A stretch of 64,000 nucleotides of DNA from Sarcocystis neurona (Eukaryota > Apicomplexa > Conoidasida > Eucoccidiorida > Sarcocystidae): NCBI GenBank assembly GCA_000727475.1, contig KL647330.1:481248-545247 (forward strand). Direction: 5' to 3'. The notes under the pieces are model-generated. The model did no database searches. It saw only the letters and a list, made by a program, of their open reading frames with translations, and had not been told where the DNA came from. This document shows, one piece after another, positions 10,730 to 24,209 of this stretch. The translations under genes and the position numbers were made by a program. Position 1 is the stretch's first letter; every line of letters begins with the position of its first letter.

Positions 10730-13700
10730 CTGGCGAGGCAAAAGAAGAAGCATTCGTGAAATAGGTAGACGGAACACAGAGGACAACACGAAGGGGCAGC
10801 GAACCGGTTTCCGACTTAGAACTGAGGGCGGCATTTATCTAAGAAAGCAAAATACCAGGAGGGAGAAGCTGCAGAGGAGGGGGGTCGCACGTCAAGACAC
10901 GAACTACTACTGTACCGGAAGGGTGTCCCGCTTCCTAGCCCTCACAAAATGTGCAAAGGCGGGAAGAACCGCACCAGCACCAGCGGAAGCAGCACAAGGT
11001 GGAGCAACAAAAGCAAGAGGAACAGTAGCGGCACCGTAGCAACAGCAGGAGCTTCAGAAGGACGACCAACAGCACCATGTTTAGCAGCACTGTGAACAGC
11101 AGGCACGCCACACAGAACGTCCACGAGAACAAGGGGCTGCCTCACCACCAGCAGCAACAGCAGTTTTCATCAACAGAACGGTAGTTAGGGAGTCTGACGC
11201 TCTGTGCCCTAGCCTTCAATAAGCCTGGGCTGCTCGCGAGGTTGCTGCTGTTGCTACTTGATTGCAAGGAGAACCCGTATCGGACTGTGTGAATTGCAAC
11301 TGGTGAATCCAGAAGACCCCTGACGAAGACAAATATATTACGTAAACTGAAACTATCAAATGTGCGCCTCTACATATGTATGTATACATACACACGAGAG
11401 AGGGGAGCTTCGATGCGTAGTTACGAAAGTGTAATTGCAAAGCTGGAGTGCTGTGTTTGGTTCTATCCATATAAGGAGGCGCTACAAGTATACGGCTCGC
11501 CCTGTGCGTACACGCGTGCCCTTACAGACGCATCGGTACCGCGACAATAAAACGCTATCAGCGTACGTGCCCGTGTACGTAGAATAACGTGCACATACGT
11601 AAAGGCGTTCGTACCTGAAGAATGCCATCCACATTCATGTGAGAACAGAGGCACACAGAAACCGGCTGCACATATATGTATGGGCATATGTGTGTAGACG
11701 CGTGCAAAGGTAAACATTCATTCATATGCATATATGTAACCTCCTGTAAATATGCGTGTTTTTCTGCCTACCTATCAATTTCTCTCTCTCTCTTTCTCTT
11801 TCTCTGTCTCTCTCTATATATATTGGGCCGTCTTGAGCACATCCGCGTCTGAGCCGGCGTGGTCTTGTCCAGCGAAGAACAAGTGTGAGTCTGCTGTACA
11901 TGAGATGCCTACGACCTGTATACGAGGTGCATACGATAGGCAGACGTGACATACATTAGGTCAGTGTGTTTTGTAGACTGAAGGGGTCTCAGTGTCCGAA
12001 AACAGGAGCGGTGCTTGAGAGAAATGTGGCCTCCTTTGGGAGTCAGCTGTAAAGTGGGGGGAGACGCAAAAATATCGACTAGTGGTGAAACGGTCAAGCT
12101 AACTGTGGTACTCGAGTGAACTGAGATGGGGAAAACGCATTAAACATTACTGCGTGTGTTGCCCTTGTTGAGGAAGTTGTTAGACATTTCCTGGTGGGCC
12201 GTTTGTTCTCTCTCGTTTCCCTCCATCGTTGTGCACGAGTCGGCGTGCAGGACTGGGACTTTTCGTGTGGACTGGGGATCTGCCCATGTGGCGAGACAGA
12301 TTATAGACCCAAATAGATAGACGCTCCTGCTCATTGCCACCCGTCATAACACAAGCGTACTTCCACGTGTGAGTACGCCTGAGTGGGCTTCTGTGTACTG
12401 GGTGCATACAGACAGACATTTGCCAGATTTGTCTCCCCTTGTTTCATCCTCGAACACTCAAACTGCGAATCCTTTTTGTATGCACATATATTTCCCATAT
12501 CTCTGTGGGTGGTGTATATAGATCCCCTCCTTTGTCGCACTTCTTCTATATCCATATGGATCAATTCCATACAGTACGTGTGTATGTAAACCGCTGCGTC
12601 TGCGCGTCTACTGAAGACCAGCGACAGCAGATGTGGGAGAATCCCTCTGTACGTCGGTAGAAACCTTCTGCACACACGGGACGCATCCGTGCTTACACAT
12701 TGGTGCTGATGTTTGATCACGCGGTCGACTTGCGTGGTACTCTGCAGATGGGTGTGTACCTTCATGTATTCAGAGTGAAAGAATCACCTTGTACAAACAG
12801 CGCCTCACTCAAACGTGGTGCGCATTGACGGGCATGTTGTCTCCCGCCTTTCCGTCCTCCGAAGTGTAAAGTGGCAAGGCGAGCGAAAACCAGCACGCCC
12901 CGCTGTGGGCGTAGGTGGACCTGCCCCTCCTGAAAGCTTGCGCGTGTTCTTTGGCATTCTGCACCTTGTCGTACAGCAAAATCAAAGACGCCAGCAGCTA
13001 CGAGCTTACACGTTTACATGTATGTGTCGCACGTGTGTGTATGTCTTTTTCGTCTTTGTGTACGTTCGTGTATGTGTGCACGCGTGTACGTACGTATGTA
13101 CGTATGTATGTCTCTCTCAATATATATCCACACAAATATTTACGGTTATACGTATATACGTTTTCACGTGTTGTATGTTTATATGCTTGTACATCCTTGT
13201 GCTTGTATGCGTGTACGAAGGTATGTGTGTGTGCACACGTGTGTGTATGCGCTCATAGGGATACACGCATCTATCTAGTAATACACATGTAAATGTATTA
13301 CCATGTATACGCGCATTCGTGTATGCTTACGCGTGTGTGTCTGTGTTCAGGTGTAAGTGTACTACTTTACTGCTGCGTGTAAGAATACGTGGACGTAAAT
13401 ATGTATATATATACCTTTAATTTGGGTGATGTGTGCGCGCACGCATGTTTCACCTTGCTCTGCGTTACCGTTTCTTTGGTTCTGTGAGGTGCAGGAGAGC
13501 AAAATCTTTTCCTTATGTGTTCAAAAAGCAGACGTAAAACGGAAAGGTGTATGCGTCCGGTGGGCAACTGACGGTCAGCTGTACCACACACGTAACATTA
13601 TATATATATATATGTGTACATACAAACATCTATATATGTACGTATGCGTGCCCATACGTGACCGTATATATACACGTGTATAAATAATCGAACACATATT

Positions 13701-13805
13701 TCAAACTAGACAGATGAAGCAATGTATGAACACATACGTTTGTATTTATCTCACGTGCTGGTTCTTCATAGGCTAACACCCCAGTCCCTTTCTTTGCGCA
13801 CGTAC
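10730..13805. other. intergenic region, simple sequence
   Basis: No gene is resolved in this 3-kb stretch. It contains a (CT)n run at about 11780-11820 and long TG/TATG-rich tracts at about 13015-13265 and 13300-13350, plus scattered TATATA runs. A - strand stretch around 10940-11160 is triplet-rich and open in several frames, which is composition rather than evidence of coding. Confidence 0.45.
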
Positions 13806-14331
13806 TCCTAAGAGCGTCTTCATGACGTTGTCCGCGGTCCTACGCACAGGCGTAACGGACACTTCTTCTTCCCCCAAGTGGCGAGCACACTTACCCATAC
13901 AACAACAGACCAGCGCAGGTGTACGAACTTCTCTGTAGGCCTATCCACATTTTTGGCAAGCATATATAAATATGCGTACATCGGCTTAAATTCACATTTT
14001 CTGCGGCACGCATGAAGACACCCGGAGGCTGCGTGCCATATATATATATATGTATACATATGCATAGATATACGTGTATCTAAGTTCCCGGAAGATAGGC
14101 GTTACACGGACACGCATATAACTCTATACGAGTAAATAACCGTATATCTTCTTCTCAACCTGCTGGCGCTAGTCGCCGCTGAGTTTCTTCGCCAATTCTT
14201 CGGAGGGCATTCGCCTGCCTTAAGAGTAGGGATGAATTTCTCGACGACGAGGAGGCGTTCTGGTGTCCGTACACCCCAGCTCTCCCACGCGGACGCTGCG
14301 GTTGAGGAACCGTATGTCGGCGAGTAGACAT
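13806..14331 (-). CDS. candidate small spliced gene, unrecognised
   Basis: A - strand ATG at 14331 opens a short frame (MSTRRHTVPQPQRPRG, then LLLRQANALRRIGEETQRRL) that runs to a TGA at 14155, or to a GTTGAG donor after 14160. If spliced, an exon at 13867-13806 joins in phase 1 and reads EEVSVTPVRRTADNVMKTLL before a GTACGT donor. The helical segment with IGEETQRRL recalls SNARE-type coiled coils, but this is only an impression. It lies 196 bp downstream of the uL3 stop on the same strand. More exons may follow below 13806. Confidence 0.42.
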
Positions 14332-14526
14332 TCGGAGAGATCCCCGGGTTGCTGATTTCTACATATTCACAGAGACGAGTTCAGTGTATACACGCACATA
14401 CATACATCTGTGTACCTTTGAGCCTCTGTACGCAAAGTTCCACATGCGCATACATTAATAAATACATATACATACATGTGTATACACAGGTAAAGAAAGC
14501 CTGCTGCGTTCTTCGATACGCTCGTA

Positions 14527-14972
14527 TCAGCCCTCTTTGTCGTATATGGGAATTTCAGGATAAAGGAAAGGATCTTCTTCGGTGTCTGGACACTGCAGAG
14601 TGACCGGGTAGGGCACGTCTGGCTGCGGAACGAAAGTGGGGTAATGAAGAGGTATATTTCTATTGTATTTGTAATGCGACTTTCCTCGTGCGTCGCTTAT
14701 TTTGACGACGCTGCCCCGGTAGCCAGGAATGCACCCTGCAACACACACACCCATCAGCCTGTCGCATGCGTATACATATATGTATGTATATATCTACGTC
14801 TGTCAGTGTATTCAGATATAAAGAGAAATACATATGCATGAATACACATATATAACCACACGTATATATTTATATGCCTATGTGCACATATGTGTGGTAT
14901 ATACGTATATCCATCTATCTCTCTATCTATATATATATATATATATATGCACACACGTCTGTTATATACGTA

Positions 14973-15003
<31 letters not shown>

Positions 15004-18000
15004 ACACGTATATGTATATATATATGTATATATGTATATATTTATATATGTATATATATATGTATTAGCGTTGCTTAAGACTTGATTTGCGTTTGCCTCA
15101 CCTCTGAGAAATAAGAGATTTCTTTGAGTTTCGATACGAAAAACTTTGCAGTTGACAACGCGTGGATCTCCTCCTGCATGACCTGCCATTTTTTTGAAGC
15201 GCCATACTACATTTACTGTTTTGCTTTGCCCAATGCTGCCGGGGCTGCTGTGCGCCTTCGCCTCTACTCCATGCGATCGGTTCTGACCTGCGACACAGTC
15301 GGCCAGCAGCAGCGGCAGAATCGCACGGGTGCCCAGCCGCAGCAACAGCTAAAGATGAACAGACATACATATACATTTGTAGAGAGACAGATACACACAG
15401 ATACACGTAGGGATGTACACGCAGAGGTATCCGACAAACGTATACGTTTGAAGTGTATACGTAGAGATGTAGAAATGCAGACACGTACACCTGAAGCAGT
15501 GGAGCCACAAGACAAAACAGCAACAGCACCAGCAGTAGTCGACGCGCAGGACGGAACGCAGCACGAGGAAGCGGAGCAACAGCAAGGGCAACGCGAGGAA
15601 AGGAGCCAAGAAGAAGGAACTGGCAAGAGGGGCATCGGCCGCAAAGAAGGAGACAGCAGGAAAAGGAGATCAAAGCGCAGCAGGTGGAAAGGGGAAGCAC
15701 CGGCAGCTGCAGGGGTGCAAGCGGCAGCGAGGAAAGACGCAGCAGCAGAAGCAACGCGCAAGAAGCGACAGGAAGACGGAAAGAGGCAGCTGCACGAGAA
15801 ACGGCAATTTGAAGGAAGGAAGCGAGAGGAGATCGCTGCAGCAGCAAGACCGCTAAAACCCCAGCAGCAAGTGAGGAGGGGTAGCAAAGGCAGCAGCAAG
15901 AGGAGTATCACTCATAGCAGCCGCCGGCGTAAGAGGCAGCAGCAGCAGCAACACAAGCGGTGGCAGGGAAAGACCCGCGGAAGCAGCAGGAGGCGCGGGA
16001 GCCGAACAATATTAGTAGCAAGGAAAAGAGCGACAGACGTATCGGAAGCAGAGCAGCAGCCGCAGCAGAAAGCGTCGGAGGAGCAACAGCAAGGGAAGGA
16101 AGGCACTCCACCACTTTCACGCGCCGCACATCTTTGGTACATCAACCCCTCGAAAAAAATCTTCAGTTCTCTACAGAGAAGACACATAGAAAGGAGAACG
16201 AAGAACGACAACTGTATTAAGGCAGGAGCTACTTTTACTACATCTCAGCAGGTGAGCGTACGCATCAAAAATGGGCACACCAAAGGCCGTGTCGGCCAAT
16301 CCCCACACATCTCGCTATCTCTGCTGGCTAACAGGAGTCCCCTTGCATGCGCCGTTTCCTGTGCCCCCACCCGCGGCAACACAGGCGATCTCTGGCCGCC
16401 AGCAGCACTCCCCACGCGTGGTCTGTGCACACCGCAGCTCTCGGATAATTTTGTTGATGGCTAGCAGGAGCGTACGCGGTTCGCGCGCATGCCGCATCTC
16501 CGGTATATTCGAGTAAATAGCGCAAGAAGACGTCCTCGCACAAACGTGTTGACCTATAATAACGTTCCACCTCGAATTAAGACGGACATATACGCAGCCA
16601 CGTGGACGTTCCCCTGGGCACAGGAGGCCTTCATATAAATCCCCAAGCACACACATACACGCACAGAAATCTACGCGCAGATACGCGTATCTGTAGGTAC
16701 GCTGCATATCTGTATACACAAACAAATATACAATACGCCACCTATTTGACGATATATACATATATATATATTTTGTGTGTTACATATTTGTACACGTAAG
16801 TATATAGATGTGTATGTGGTCTGCTACATATTGAATATGCACGTATTTCTTTGTTATACTATACACTTGAACATATGTATAGATAGATACAAATGCATAC
16901 AAGAATACGCAGTAGGTGCCTCTTGCAGTTTCGTGAGGTCTTACTTAACTGACGTGCTCATATTTTGCTTGCGCACCACTGCGCCGTTGTCACAGCGGCG
17001 TCGCTTGTTTCTCCTGATCCTCGAGCGGCAGAAGTGCACGGCACGCATGTGTGTGTATTGGGCATCGCACCTAGAGACAGCAAATCTGCGTGACGAGAGG
17101 CACCAGCTCTCTCTAATTTACTGCTCAGCAACAAATAGAAACAAAGTTTCCGTCACAGAGTATATGCATGCAGCAGCTGGAGACGCGTTTCTAGGGGAAG
17201 AGCACGCGGTAGTCTTCAGAAGTATCGTCCACTTATCTGAGATGCCGGTGTTCTTCTGCTGCTGGCGCTCCCACTCCTGCTGCTGAAAGTGATTCTCCTA
17301 GTGCTGCGACGTCCTCCACTGCAGCTGCCTTCCGCTGCCGCAGTGCTGCTCTCTGCGTCTGCTGCGGCCGTTGTTTCTACTTTTGCTGCTGCCGTGTGAC
17401 CACCACCTGCTGCAGTGGCGTGGCGCGGTGGCTGCTGCTCCGGTTCCTCCTGCTGCATTGCTGCTGTGCATTCTCGTGCTGGAGCTATGAAACGACTGCT
17501 GCTGCGGATACTGGCCTGCGCATCACTGCAGCTGCTTTCGGTCTTGCCGGTTCCTGCGTTGTTGCCGCTCATATGTCTGCAGCTGCTGGCGCTCGCATGC
17601 GTACTCCAGCACTCCTCCTGCAGCAAAAAGTGACCCGTGACTTTCCCTTTCTTCCGCGCAAACTGGGGAGGGTCTCCCGTGCTCCTTCCGTTGCTGCCCT
17701 TGCACCCCGACGTCTCCCACAGCTCTGCTTTGGCTACCACACCTGCTCCTGCCCACGCCGCTGCTGTTCGACTTGCGCCACCACCAGTGCTGGTGCCACT
17801 ACTGTCACTATTACTATACCTGTGCCCACTGCTTGTGCCGCTGTTGCGCTGTTCTTACTCCTACAAAGTTCGTGCTGGTGGTGCTGCTGCTGATCCTGCT
17901 GCTAGCTACGTTGCTGCTCTTGCTGCTGCTCACGTACGGCTGCTGCTTCTGTTGCCGCTGCTCATCTACGGCCGCTTCCGCGGTGGTGCTGTTGCTCGTC

Positions 18001-21000
18001 TCCGGTTGCTGGTCTTCCTGCTGCTCACCAACCGCTGCTGCTGCTGTTGCTGCTGCTCATCTACGACTGCTGCTCGTGGTGCTGCTGTGCGTCTACGGCT
18101 GCTGCTGCTGCGGCCCTTGCTGTTGTTCGTTCATCGGGCCGCCAGTGGTGCTGCGGTTGCTCACCTGCAAAGCCCCAGCGCTTGTTAACTCCGAGATACC
18201 CTTTCTCCTTAGAAAAGCCGCTAACGAAGACGTACTGGCCTGCTGAGAAATGCCTGACAGATAATTCGTGCCCCACGGGCAGCAGACAGTCGCTGCTGCA
18301 TTTGAACTCTGCCTGCCGCTGCTTTGGCTCCACGTTGGCGCGGATGTAGTGTCCCAGCAGCGGCTTCGAGACGCGATGCAGAGGCCGGTAGCCTTGAAAA
18401 ACGTGAAGAATGAACAAAAACGGAAAAAAGGAAGAAACTCACGTACAACGTAGAGGCGCCCGCGAGATGCAAAAGAAGGAATTGTGCCGGACACGAAGAA
18501 GACCGAGACGGCGCTGGCGAACAGAACGAAGACGAGGGATATACCGACGAAAAACAGCAGACGAGACGAAAAAGGGAAGCTGATGAGGCAGAAGGGCGAG
18601 ACAGTTGAAGAAACAAGGAGAGATACCACGCAGGCGAGGAATAGGCCGGCTACTAAACACAGTACGACTACGAGGAACAGTAGCAGCAGCAGCGGCCGCA
18701 ACACTATTACAGAGGGGCGAGAAGCTACTGGAGCAGCAACGCCAGCAAGTATACCACAGCAGCAGCTACGAAGCGGGAGCGATACCAGCAGCACCTTCGC
18801 CCTAGAAGAAAGAGGTGCGACAGCAAGAGCAGCAGCAGCAGCAACAGTCGCATCAGGAGGAGAAGCAGCAGAAGCATCAATAGTAGCATCAGCAGGGAAA
18901 ACAGCAGGATCAACACGAGCAGGAGGGGTGGTAGCGTCCACAGAAAAGCAGCAGAAGCAGCCGGAGCCCCAGGAGCAGCATCAGCAGCAGGTGCTCTACT
19001 CCCGCCAGCAGCAGCAGCAGCAAAAGCAGCGATAGCAGCAGTCAACCAGGAGGAACACGTTTTGCGTTTGTGTGCCTGCGGCACAGCAGCAACGTAATGC
19101 TCGCAGAAGCCGAGCCGGATGACCAGACAGCAAAGAGGAAGCAAACGAAAGCAGCAAACAGATGCCAGCAGCAGCAAGTCACACCGAAGCAGCAAGAGGA
19201 ACCAAGCAACGATTAAGAGGGAGAAAGATTCCCCCAGAAGCACGAAGACGATATATCGATATATAGGTACAAAGGAACGCAGCGCGCGCAAGTGCGTATA
19301 GACGAGAGTAGTAGAATAAACAGCAGCAAGACAGACACCGGCAGCAGTAGCAAATGCAGTCACAGCAGCCGCAGGAGCAGAACCCGAGCCACGTGGGAGA
19401 CAGCAGAGGGGCCCCGTGTGCAGCAGCAGGTTCGCTGGCAGCACCAGCAGGTTCGCTGACAGGAGCAGCAGGTTCGCTGACAGGAGCGGCAGGTTCTCTG
19501 ACAGCAGCAGCAGGTTCGCTGCCAGCAGCAGGAGGTTCACTGTCAGCACCGTCACCTCCGGCAGCAGCAGGGTCACTCCCAGCAGCAGCAGGGTCATGCA
19601 GAAGAAGAAGACCAACAGCAGCAGGAAGGGACGAGAGACTGCAACAGTGCAGAAAGCGGCGTGACAGGAAAACGTGGATAGTTAAGGCCAAGGAAAACAG
19701 CGATCCCCGGGGTGTTAAAGAAGAGGAGGCATCACTTACGCCGTTGAGCAAGGGAAACAGAAGTAGGTAGTCCACCGCGAAAAACGTCTGCTAGGAACAC
19801 CGACCAGTATGGCCCCGCTACGGAAGAGAACGCAGCAGCAGCGCGCGCCGTAAAGTGGCAGTGGTGCCAGCAGAGCAGCAGCCGCGGCAGAAAGACGGGG
19901 AAGCAAGGAAGGACAGATGCAGTAGTAGCAGTCGAAAGGAGATGCAAAAGTCAACACTGCGAAAAACACGAAGAAAGAGAGAAACAGAAGAAGCCGCAGG
20001 GCAGCAGCAGCAGCAGTGGCAGTCGAGGAGGCAGAGGTGGCACCGGACCGTCGCAGCAGCGCTAGAGCCGCGGGACGAAGAGAGAACCAGAGCAGCAGAA
20101 GCAAAGCAGCGGCAGCAGCACAGAAAGCGCACTTAAGCAGCAGGAGCAGCAGTGGCAGCAGCAGAGCAGCGAGACGCAGCAGACCGCGCAGAAGAACAGC
20201 AGGAATATCAGGGAAGGCGCACAAGGCCCCAGAAGCGTGGGAGGACTCACCGATTCCCAGCACAACGGCTTCATATCCGTCTTTGTCGAGCGTTCGATTA
20301 TCTAGAACGACGCAGCGGTCGACCTGCACGACTGTGATGGGGTGCCTCTCACCCCAGCCATCCCAGAGCGACAGCATGCCTACTTTGTAGCCCAGGACCC
20401 CACATCTGCAGCAGCAGCCACCGCCGAAGAAGAAGAAGCAGCAACAGCCACACAGATGCAGCCGCGAGAGACGGAGCCACACACAAGAAGTAGCAGCAGT
20501 AGCAGGCACAAAGGGAGCAGCAGCAGTACCCATACAACAGCAGCGGTCACAAATGCAACCGTACAAAAAGCAGCAGCAGCAGCCGGGGCCGAAGCAGCCG
20601 TACGCAGGAACAGGTGAAGCAGCAGCGGGAGCCAGAAGTGGGGCAGCAGCAGCAGCAGCTGCCAGAGAGTGCGCAGCAGCAGCAGCCGCCGCAGAACGGG
20701 CAGCAGCAGCAGCCACCACAGAAGGGGCAGCAGCAGGAGCCACCCACACCACAGTAGCGGCCGCAGAAGCAGCTCCCGCATACAGGAAGCAGCAGCAGCC
20801 ACAGAAGAAGCAGTAGCAGCGGAACAGCACCGGCCGCAGACGCGGCCACACGACAAGCACCGGGAGAACCTACACGAACAGCAGAGCTACGTAGAAGGTC
20901 GCACAAGTTTGCAGTCACAAGTCGAGAATGAAGAGGAGAATAAACATCAACACAGGTTTCCTTTCTACTCTCTTTTCATCTTCGATAACCCGACACAAAT

Positions 21001-23269
21001 ATAATCACGTACATACGTAATCTGACACTACTTCGAATGCATATATATATATATACACTTATACACACGTGTGTGTAGGGGTGTGTGTATGTGTGTTTTG
21101 TCGTATACAGTCGCACTGTTACGGCTCTCCTATTATGCTGTAGATGGACTACTTAGAGACATAGATATGTGTATGCGTATAGAAGATGTCTACACAAATG
21201 TATGTACGGTATGCATATACACATATACATACATACATAGTTGCGCTTGTAGCACCATATATGACGTACTGAGTATACGTCGGTCTCTCTTCGTGCAGAC
21301 CGGTGACTCCATCACGTAAAGTTCAGAAAGATAGAGTTCCCCTACGTACACATGTATATATACGCCCACATTTATATATGTATGTCGATGCCAGCGGAGC
21401 CCTTGTCGAAGCATGCAACTCTACATATTATATACGCGCCAGCAGGCTGACAAAGTATGTGTGTGTGTGTGTGTCTTCCTCTGTTTTGCTCTCTTTTGTG
21501 AGTGTGTGAATATAAACATACATGTGTACATACCTGCGACTGTTCCAGGAGGGCGTAACGGAACGAAGAAGCGGATGAATATGGTCAGCAGGAATTGTTT
21601 CGGTTTCTCTTATCAAAGGAGGGGCGGCATACGTGGAAGGCTCACGAAGCCTTTCGAGGCGATGCAGCCATCTGCTGTCGTAACACCGCACACTTTGCCG
21701 CAGAGCCCAGGCAGCAAGAGCCGCCGACGCAGCAGCACGAGGACAGAACGGGGGACAGGCAACAGTAGCGGCAACGTGAGTGGCCGAAGCAGCAGCAGAA
21801 GCTGGACAAGCAGCAGCAGGAAGTGCCGGGAAAACAGCAGCACCAGCGGCTGCCGCAGGAGGAGGAGATACGCAGGTAGAACGAGCGGCAGCAGCAGCAG
21901 AGAGTGCGGGGGCCGCTGAAAAACCGGCAGCTGTAGCAGCCGCAGTGGCAGCGCGAACAGCAAAGTGACGAATCGCAGAAGGGTGTGCAGCAACAGCAGC
22001 AGCAGATGACGGAGACGCAGGTGTGGAAGGAGAGAAAGCCGTAGCAGGAGAAATAATAGTGCGAGAGAACGTGGATAGAAGAGCCACGGCTGAGGAGAAG
22101 CGCAGCACCTGTGGGCCCTGGGTAACAGCGGCAGTGAAGCGGGCACCAGGCGCAGCAGGGTAGTGGCCGCAACGAACAGGTCGGCACGCAGCAGAAGAGG
22201 AAGCAGCGGAAGGAGCAGCAGCGGCATGAGGACCCGTATGAGCAGCAGGACTGCTAGTAGCGGAAGCCGGAACAAGGGGTGGAGCAGCAGCCGCAGCAGC
22301 AGCGTAGCAGGCATTAGGAGCCATCTCGACGCATGCAGCAGAGCTGCGGGCTGCAAAGAAAGTAGCTGGGAGGGCAAGAAGCATAGCACTAGAAGCAGCA
22401 GCAGCTACACGGCGGCCTGAGACCGTCTGGTTACGGGCGTGCAAAACTACAGACACTTTATCGTCGTTGACAGCTGCTGTATTCGCACCAGCTGCAGCAA
22501 GTGAGAATAATTCTGACTTCCTGCTGCATGCCCAGGTGGCAACGTCGGGTGCTGCACCGCGGCAACTGGTGCAACGGCTGCGGCAGCAAGCTGCTGGCTG
22601 CTCTGCAGGAGCAGCAGCAAACGGGTCAGTCAGGGCAGCGGCAGCAATACGAAGAGCAGCAGCAGCGGCCGGAGGACGCAAAGCAGCCTGAGAGGCAACG
22701 GTGGAGGAGGGAACGGCAGCAGCAGGACAAGCGAGAGACCCAGCACGACGGGCGAAGCGAGGGGCAGAAGAAGCAGCAGACGTTGTGGAAGAACTACTCC
22801 GAGCAGCAACCGTAGAGCGACACAGATTGTACGTGGCGACGGCGGCGAGAGCAGCACCACCTCCCTGGCGAGCGCTGCGACGACAAGGAGAACGGGTCGT
22901 CGCAGCACCGGGAAGAGCAGCAGCAAGAGAGGAAGAATAAAAAGCTGAGGCGGATGCAGCGGCAGCAAGAGCCGCCGCAGCAGGGGCGACAATAGAAGTG
23001 GCAGTAGCGGAGGCGACCGCAGCAGAAGCACGCGTCGCGGAAGGAGAAACAGAACGGCGATGGTCATGAGGAGATGGGGGACTCCTCAGGCACGGAGCCG
23101 CAGCAACGGAGAGCGCGGCCGTGAAGCGGAAGAGACGGTGTGCTTCAGCATTACAGAGAGAAGCAGCAGCTGCTGCTGCCTGCTCCAAGCCCAAACTACG
23201 CGGCACCATTTCGTTCACTGCTTTCTGGACGAGAGGATTCTTTCCACAGAAGGAGACACCCGCAGACAC
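14527..23269 (-). CDS. MRPL3: mitochondrial-type large-subunit ribosomal protein uL3
   Basis: uL3 binds 23S-type rRNA near the peptidyl-transferase centre. The bacterial/mitochondrial form is recognised here. Five exons join in perfect phase: 23269-21534, 20405-20251, 18392-18165, 15287-15102 and 14735-14527, about 837 codons. Conserved blocks in order: TPSWNSRRCGVLGYKVGM (from about residue 573), PITVVQVDRCVV, DGYEAVVLGIG, KPLLGHYIRANVEPK, GQYVFVSGFSKEKGYLG, NKRWGFAGGQNRSHGV, SPGSIGQS, KKMAGHAGG, then CIPGYRGSVVKISDARGK and a stop after YDKEG. This C-terminal half is of normal length. The first about 550 residues are Ala-rich, triplet-encoded low complexity, so the true start within exon 1 is uncertain and any targeting peptide cannot be identified. 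Introns are 0.37-2.9 kb and are themselves rich in CAG/CTG. Confidence 0.92.
14755..15070. repeat. (TA)n / TATATG microsatellite in uL3 intron 4
   Basis: Almost pure TA, TATG and CATA repeats fill most of the last uL3 intron (14736-15101). Open frames here read only Tyr, Ile, Cys and Met and are not genes. Confidence 0.85.
15480..16110. repeat. purine/CAG-rich tract in uL3 intron 3
   Basis: Interrupted CAG, GAA and AGG triplets on the + strand, all inside the 2.9-kb uL3 intron 15288-18164. All three + frames are largely open because of composition. A second triplet tract, mostly CTG on the + strand, runs from about 17260 to 18150 in the same intron. Confidence 0.75.
19420..19605. repeat. 24-bp tandem repeat in uL3 intron 2
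   Basis: About seven copies of a 24-bp unit (core AGCAGGTTCGCTGACAGG) with small changes. The + strand reads an 8-residue repeat AGSLTGAA; the - strand reads SEPAAPV. It lies within the intron 18393-20250, so the repeat is probably not translated. Confidence 0.8.
20400..20870. repeat. dense CAG tract in uL3 intron 1
   Basis: Nearly continuous interrupted CAG/CCG/CAA repeats on the + strand. By the exon model this is intron (20406-21533). If intron 1 were misplaced, the - strand would read Leu/Cys/Ala runs instead. The phase match between 21534 and 20405 favours the intron. Confidence 0.7.
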
Positions 23270-24200
23270 GTACGACAGAATACGGCAGACTAAAACGGTA
23301 GACGATCACATTTTCGGGATGCTGCATACACAGAGGGATGGAAACATACGTAGGGAGGTATATATGTGTACACGTGGCTACATTTAGGTACACGAAGTGT
23401 CGCATGTATTTATGGGATACACAAGGAGAAAGGAGAAAAATACTGAACCCAGAGCTTCTAAAAAAAAATGACCCTTTGAATTTCGTCTCAACACGAGCAC
23501 GAGATTAATTCTGAAGCGAGTTTTCTATAAGACTCCCCAATACCAGGAGGAGTGACGCACGTAAGTGGACACAAGGGGAAAACGGCGCATTAAAATGTAT
23601 AAATTGTATCTTTTCTCTTCGTGCAGACTGCACGTATACATGCGTTCTGTGTGTGTGTGTGTGTATGTGTGTGTGTATGGATATGTATATACACGTAAAT
23701 GCGTATAAGGGTGTACGTTTGCAGAGCACTGTCTTGTCTTCATTATAAGAAGGAGGAGTGAAGCGATGGAGAGTGGGAAACAACCAGGTGTGTGTGCCGA
23801 CGAGAACCATTATCTTCCCACAGACGCATGATCTACACAGATATGTGCAAGGAAAAAAGTCTTCCACAGCAGTATACTCCTGTGAGCAATTCATATCTGT
23901 ATGTATATTGTGGGGCAGAGAGGGCGAAGATGTAGGATATTATGAGGACCAGGTAATTATGAAGAGTGGAAAGTAGATCTCTTAAACCGCAGGACACCGT
24001 GTCCAACATACACGTAGAGAGATAGAGAGAGATGTGTGTCAATATATGTGTCTATCTTGTAGCCCACTTCCCTATTTTCGTGTGCGTGAATATATCCCTA
24101 TAGATACAGATAGATGGATAGATATACGTACACATGTACGTAAGGATGCGCCACAGGAATGCGGACATCCTTCTGAAGAGACGGTCTGCGTTATCAGAGC
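23270..24200. other. spacer upstream of uL3, no gene seen
   Basis: About 0.9 kb between the uL3 exon 1 start (-) and the next + strand candidate. It would hold the divergent promoters. It contains a short (GT)n run at about 23648-23680. No exon is supported. Confidence 0.45.
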
Positions 24201-24209
24201 GAGGAAAAT

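Noticed and set aside
15124..16464. 446-codon + strand open frame
   Set aside because: It starts antisense to a conserved uL3 exon and runs through a triplet-rich intron. All frames there are open by composition, and no family motif is visible.
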